From NCBI GenBank assembly GCA_043811105.1, contig JBDRNK010000095.1:1-7345 (forward strand): 7,345 nt of DNA, given 5' to 3'. The stretch comes from CAZDDW01 sp043811105 (GTDB lineage Bacteria > Patescibacteriota > Patescibacteriia > UBA9934 > CAZDDW01). A program made the translations under genes and the position numbers. Positions 5,243 through 7,345 of the stretch are shown piece by piece. Each line of letters opens with the position of its first letter. Position 1 is the stretch's first letter. The notes below the pieces were generated by a model. It was given only the letters and a program-made list of their open reading frames with translations. It did not search any database and was not told the origin of the DNA.

Positions 5243-6187
5243 CTAGCGACCGATAATCTCACCGGCTACTGGCTTGGGATATAATTCCGGATCAATGGTT
5301 CGGGTAAAGCAAGTGTAGCCGAGACTATGAGACCAGTTTTCCGTTGCTGATCGGTCGTAATACATTGGTTCGCTTCGAGTAAGACTGGTTTTTGATTCCG
5401 TGGCAAAAGTGGCACAAAGTTCAAACTCCAAATCAGAAATAATATTATACTGATATTCACTCTGATCTGCTGGATCAGTTGGGACAACAAAACCATAAAT
5501 CGAATTATTCAAATCTGATAGAACCTCTGGCAGTTCCTGTTTCAACGAATAGTAGTTGATCATCTCATATTGAATCTCTGCCAAATTATCAACTCGTTGA
5601 CTATCCAGACGCACCAAACGCTGAGTGGCTGGCGAACCAACAAAAACGAAACCGAGAATGATCGTGCCCAAGGCAAGCACAGCGGTAACGATAGCAGCGT
5701 TGCGTGGTAGCTTTGTCTTGCCAGCAGTATCACGACGTAGTTCCCAAAGGTAATAAGCGAAAACCGCAGCCGCGACAACTAAAATCACTAGAACTTTTAA
5801 AATAAATCGAGTGGTGATCTCCCCGTCCAAAAAGTATCTGACTAAGGTGATCAGATCAACGATGATGGTGATTGAGGTAATAAACAATGTCAGATACAAC
5901 AACCACTTGCGGATGGCAATATCAATCTTGCCTGGCTGACTTATTAAATCGCGATAAATCATCCAGGAAATTAAAATAAACACCGGCCAAACCACAATCA
6001 ACGAAGCCATTGACTGGCGAATGATTTCCAAAGCCATTGGATAATAAAAGCTCAGCACATCCGGAAACTTTATGTTGATGTACTGGAAATACAGGGCAAT
6101 AAAACTAATCACACCAACATAAAGTGTGACAATGGCCAAGAGATAAGAAAAAACATCTTTAGCCGTACTGCGTGGTAGTTGGGGCAT
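5243..6187 (-). CDS. DUF5671-type polytopic membrane protein with C-terminal pilin-like domain
   Basis: This encodes 314 residues. The N-terminal half resembles the DUF5671 family common in Patescibacteria (TAKDVFSYLLAIVTLYVGVI at 8-27). Five hydrophobic segments are visible, near 13-37, 60-82, 95-119, 128-148 and 164-185. The remainder (about 187-314) is soluble and resembles the globular part of type IV pilin-like proteins: a segment rich in DxxRxxxLxxIQ..YY (195-213), LPExL, a DP turn (238-239), then ELCATF and GYTCF. Cysteines C258 and C293 could form a disulfide, which fits an exported domain. There is no signal peptide or prepilin peptidase site; membrane insertion would be through the helices. 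The function is unknown; a role at the cell envelope is inference. The ATG start has no Shine-Dalgarno. Only 15 bp separate it from the upstream PNPOx-like gene, so the two are probably co-transcribed. It converges on the alpha-CTD gene. The stop is TAG. Confidence 0.85.
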   Translation of the reverse strand: MPQLPRSTAKDVFSYLLAIVTLYVGVISFIALYFQYINIKFPDVLSFYYPMALEIIRQSMASLIVVWPVFILISWMIYRDLISQPGKIDIAIRKWLLYLTLFITSITIIVDLITLVRYFLDGEITTRFILKVLVILVVAAAVFAYYLWELRRDTAGKTKLPRNAAIVTAVLALGTIILGFVFVGSPATQRLVRLDSQRVDNLAEIQYEMINYYSLKQELPEVLSDLNNSIYGFVVPTDPADQSEYQYNIISDLEFELCATFATESKTSLTRSEPMYYDRSATENWSHSLGYTCFTRTIDPELYPKPVAGEIIGR

Positions 6188-6202
6188 ATTGATTTGATTA
6201 GA

Positions 6203-6673
6203 CTAGATAATAAAAACTTTTTCCTCTTCTTCCCCGTACAACTCTTGATTAAAAAACTTGATCTTTGTCGGGACGATTTTATAAACTCGGCTGGTCATTA
6301 CTTTTGTTTGCCAATTTTTATAATTCAGTTTTTCCTTTGTACTGGGGTGCAATTTGTTATACATCTTAAACATCCATTTGACTGTAGCCAAACCTGATTC
6401 TTCCGAAGCCATTCCGGATAATTGAATCCCAACTTTTTTATCACCGGCCTGTTGGTTCGAATCGGCAATAGCGCAAGCCACGTTTTGATTATTCTTGATC
6501 TGAAGACTGTGCTCAGAGTCGGCTGGTGAAATAAAGTATAGATTCAGGTCATTGTCTACCAAGTAATAAACATTAGCGATCCAAAGATTTTTTCCTTGAG
6601 TAGCAACAGCCATCAGCCGCTGAACGTCCAAAAAATCTTTAAGCAACTTTTTATCTCTTTGATTTATTGGCAT
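6203..6673 (-). CDS. Pyridoxamine 5'-phosphate oxidase-fold (split beta-barrel, FMN-binding) family protein
   Basis: This encodes 156 residues in the size range of small PNPOx-like flavoproteins. The order of elements fits the family: an N-terminal helix (7-19, KDFLDVQR), a first strand MAVATQGKNLWIANVYYLVD (21-40), LYFISPADSEHSLQIKNNQN (45-64), VACAIAD (65-71), IQLSGMA (83-89), then a C-terminal strand RVYKIVPTKIKFFNQ before an acidic YGEEEE tail. Members typically bind FMN or F420 and reduce or oxidise small molecules, but many have no known substrate. Without the substrate-pocket signature of true PdxH, vitamin B6 synthesis should not be assumed. It is probably the first gene of a two-gene operon with the DUF5671 gene, started from an extended -10 promoter about 30 bp upstream. 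No clear Shine-Dalgarno is seen. The stop is TAG. Confidence 0.86.
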   Translation of the reverse strand: MPINQRDKKLLKDFLDVQRLMAVATQGKNLWIANVYYLVDNDLNLYFISPADSEHSLQIKNNQNVACAIADSNQQAGDKKVGIQLSGMASEESGLATVKWMFKMYNKLHPSTKEKLNYKNWQTKVMTSRVYKIVPTKIKFFNQELYGEEEEKVFII

Positions 6674-6699
6674 AAATATTCATTGAATCTCAAATCTTC

Positions 6700-6720
6700 T
6701 ACCCTCAGATTATATCACAA
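6700..6720 (-). promoter_or_regulatory. Extended -10 promoter of the PNPOx-like/DUF5671 operon
   Basis: On the minus strand a perfect TATAAT (6714-6709) is preceded by TGA, making an extended -10 that can work without a -35; none is convincing. The start site would be near 6702, leaving a leader of about 28 nt. The 21-bp block, including TTGTGATA and TGAGGGTA, recurs with 3 changes at 139-159 before the methyltransferase gene. Confidence 0.68.
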
Positions 6721-6722
6721 AC

Positions 6723-6743
6723 AAAAAACAGAGCTCAGGCTTC
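6723..6743 (-). terminator. Weak terminator-like sequence at the end of the 127-residue protein gene
   Basis: On the minus strand AGC-CTGA-GCT, containing the TGA stop codon in its loop, is followed a few bases later by TTTTTTGTTT. The stem is only 3 bp plus imperfect extension, so termination would be weak. Read-through into the operon below is likely. Confidence 0.25.
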
Positions 6744-7118
6744 CGCAAACGTTACACCACTATTAAAAACGTTTCTTTCTAAATCCTTGGTGCCGGCTGG
6801 GCCTCTGATAATTATTTTTTTGATATGTTTGTCAGTTTCACGCCAGGTCTTGCATTGGCGCAAAAACCACACTTTATCGTGATAGTGCTTGTAGTTATTG
6901 GGGTCTTCGATATCAAAAACCAACTCAACTTCAAGATCTTGACCTGTTTTTTCTTTATATGTTTTGGCAATACCCTTCATGGCTCGCTTGAATTCAAAAG
7001 AATTCATTTGAGTAGCTAAAAATTCTATATCTTCATTAGTGACTGATTCAACTTCTTTCATAATTGTCTCCAATTTCAGTTCGGTTGGAGAAGGGCCGTG
7101 ATATTCAGTTTCAGGCAT
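6735..7118 (-). CDS. Hypothetical protein, 127 residues, family not recognised
   Basis: I do not recognise this protein. It starts MPETEYHGPSPTELKLETIM and ends GVTFAEA. It has no signal peptide or membrane segment, so it is likely soluble and cytoplasmic. The N-terminal part (about 8-60) is rich in Glu, Lys and Leu and likely helical. The central region (62-77, VELVFDIEDPNNYKHY) looks like strand-turn-helix. KHIKKIIIRGPAGTKDLE (98-115) resembles a strand and a glycine-containing turn, but not a proper P-loop. The frame is open upstream to a TTG at 7178, but that would overlap the preceding gene. The first ATG, 7118, leaves a 28-bp gap and is chosen. There is no Shine-Dalgarno. It follows the Nudix-like gene on the same strand and may be co-transcribed with it. 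The stop is TGA. Confidence 0.72.
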   Translation of the reverse strand: MPETEYHGPSPTELKLETIMKEVESVTNEDIEFLATQMNSFEFKRAMKGIAKTYKEKTGQDLEVELVFDIEDPNNYKHYHDKVWFLRQCKTWRETDKHIKKIIIRGPAGTKDLERNVFNSGVTFAEA

Positions 7119-7146
7119 AGTGTTAGTGCGAAGGATGTTAGAACTC

Positions 7147-7345
7147 TTATTTTTCAAGATGCATCTTAATCCCTTCAAGATTTCCAGATTTGAACAGGTC
7201 TTCTAGATTCGCACCAGTCAGATCAAGCCAATCATGTCCTTCATGTTCGTTTGAAATTTTGATATCACCACCATGATAAACAGCTTCGAAAAATACGTAC
7301 AGCACATGCGTACCATCCGACGACAACTTATGTCGACCCAAAGCC
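7147..7345 (-). CDS. Probable Nudix hydrolase, C-terminal fragment (runs off the right edge)
   Basis: The last 66 codons of a gene entering from the right edge are present, with a TAA stop. The visible peptide includes HKLSSDGTHVLYVFFEAVYH, then GGDIKISNEHEGHDWLDLTG and LEDLFKSGNLEGIKMHLEK. The pattern of a strand ending in FxA, a GG turn, EHxxxxWxDL and a final helix (LFxxGNLxGI) resembles the C-terminal half of Nudix hydrolases, which cleave nucleoside diphosphates linked to other groups. The catalytic Nudix box (GX5EX7REUXEEXGU) would lie outside the window, so the assignment is tentative and the substrate unknown. It is followed by the 127-residue gene after 28 bp. Confidence 0.62.
   Translation of the reverse strand, partial: ALGRHKLSSDGTHVLYVFFEAVYHGGDIKISNEHEGHDWLDLTGANLEDLFKSGNLEGIKMHLEK

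Noticed and set aside
6735..6737. Recoding of TGA as glycine (code 25), as in some Patescibacteria
   Set aside because: The only TGA stop is followed by a short frame of A-L-F-F-V-C-D-I-I and then another TGA. The other genes end in TAG or TAA and contain no in-frame TGA, so the standard code suffices.
7119..7178. 20-codon N-terminal extension of the 127-residue protein from TTG at 7178
   Set aside because: It uses a rare start codon, overlaps the end of the Nudix-like gene by 32 bp and encodes a Lys/Asn-rich stretch of no clear value; the ATG at 7118 fits better.

Overview
The window looks like a chromosomal segment of a bacterium with a small, compact genome, most likely a Candidate Phyla Radiation (Patescibacteria) lineage. 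This is an inference from gene content: a DUF5671-type membrane protein with a pilin-like C-terminal domain, a small PNPOx-fold protein, and a stand-alone RNA polymerase alpha-CTD protein, next to the universal GTPase TypA. All stop codons fit the standard code. No mobile element, CRISPR array, rRNA or tRNA was found.

Left part (1-2218, mostly minus strand): the first 46 codons of a class I SAM methyltransferase run off the left edge. Then comes an intrinsic terminator and typA/bipA. A compact divergent promoter region follows, with two back-to-back TTGACA boxes, one serving typA and the other the DEAD-box gene.

Centre (2129-5228, plus strand): a roughly 90-nt structured leader ends in a perfect 12-bp hairpin plus a short T-rich stretch, 8 nt before the start codon of a RhlE-like DEAD-box RNA helicase. 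The helicase has its own terminator. Next is an independent unit: a promoter, a leader of about 140 nt with an imperfect tandem repeat, a strong Shine-Dalgarno, and a 484-residue protein ending in a convincing RNA polymerase alpha C-terminal domain. I read two or three more degenerate copies of that fold upstream in the same chain. It has no alpha N-terminal domain. A long hairpin terminator closes the unit. This protein is the most novel item here.

Right part (5243-7345, minus strand): the end of a probable Nudix hydrolase enters from the right edge, followed by a 127-residue protein I do not recognise. A probable two-gene operon comes next (PNPOx-like flavin-fold protein, then the DUF5671/pilin-like membrane protein), started by an extended -10 promoter.

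How they may work together: TypA and the DEAD-box helicase both belong to ribosome assembly and RNA remodelling, and their promoters share about 30 bp. This suggests joint control, possibly under cold or translational stress (inference). The alpha-CTD protein could act at promoters, but no target is visible here.
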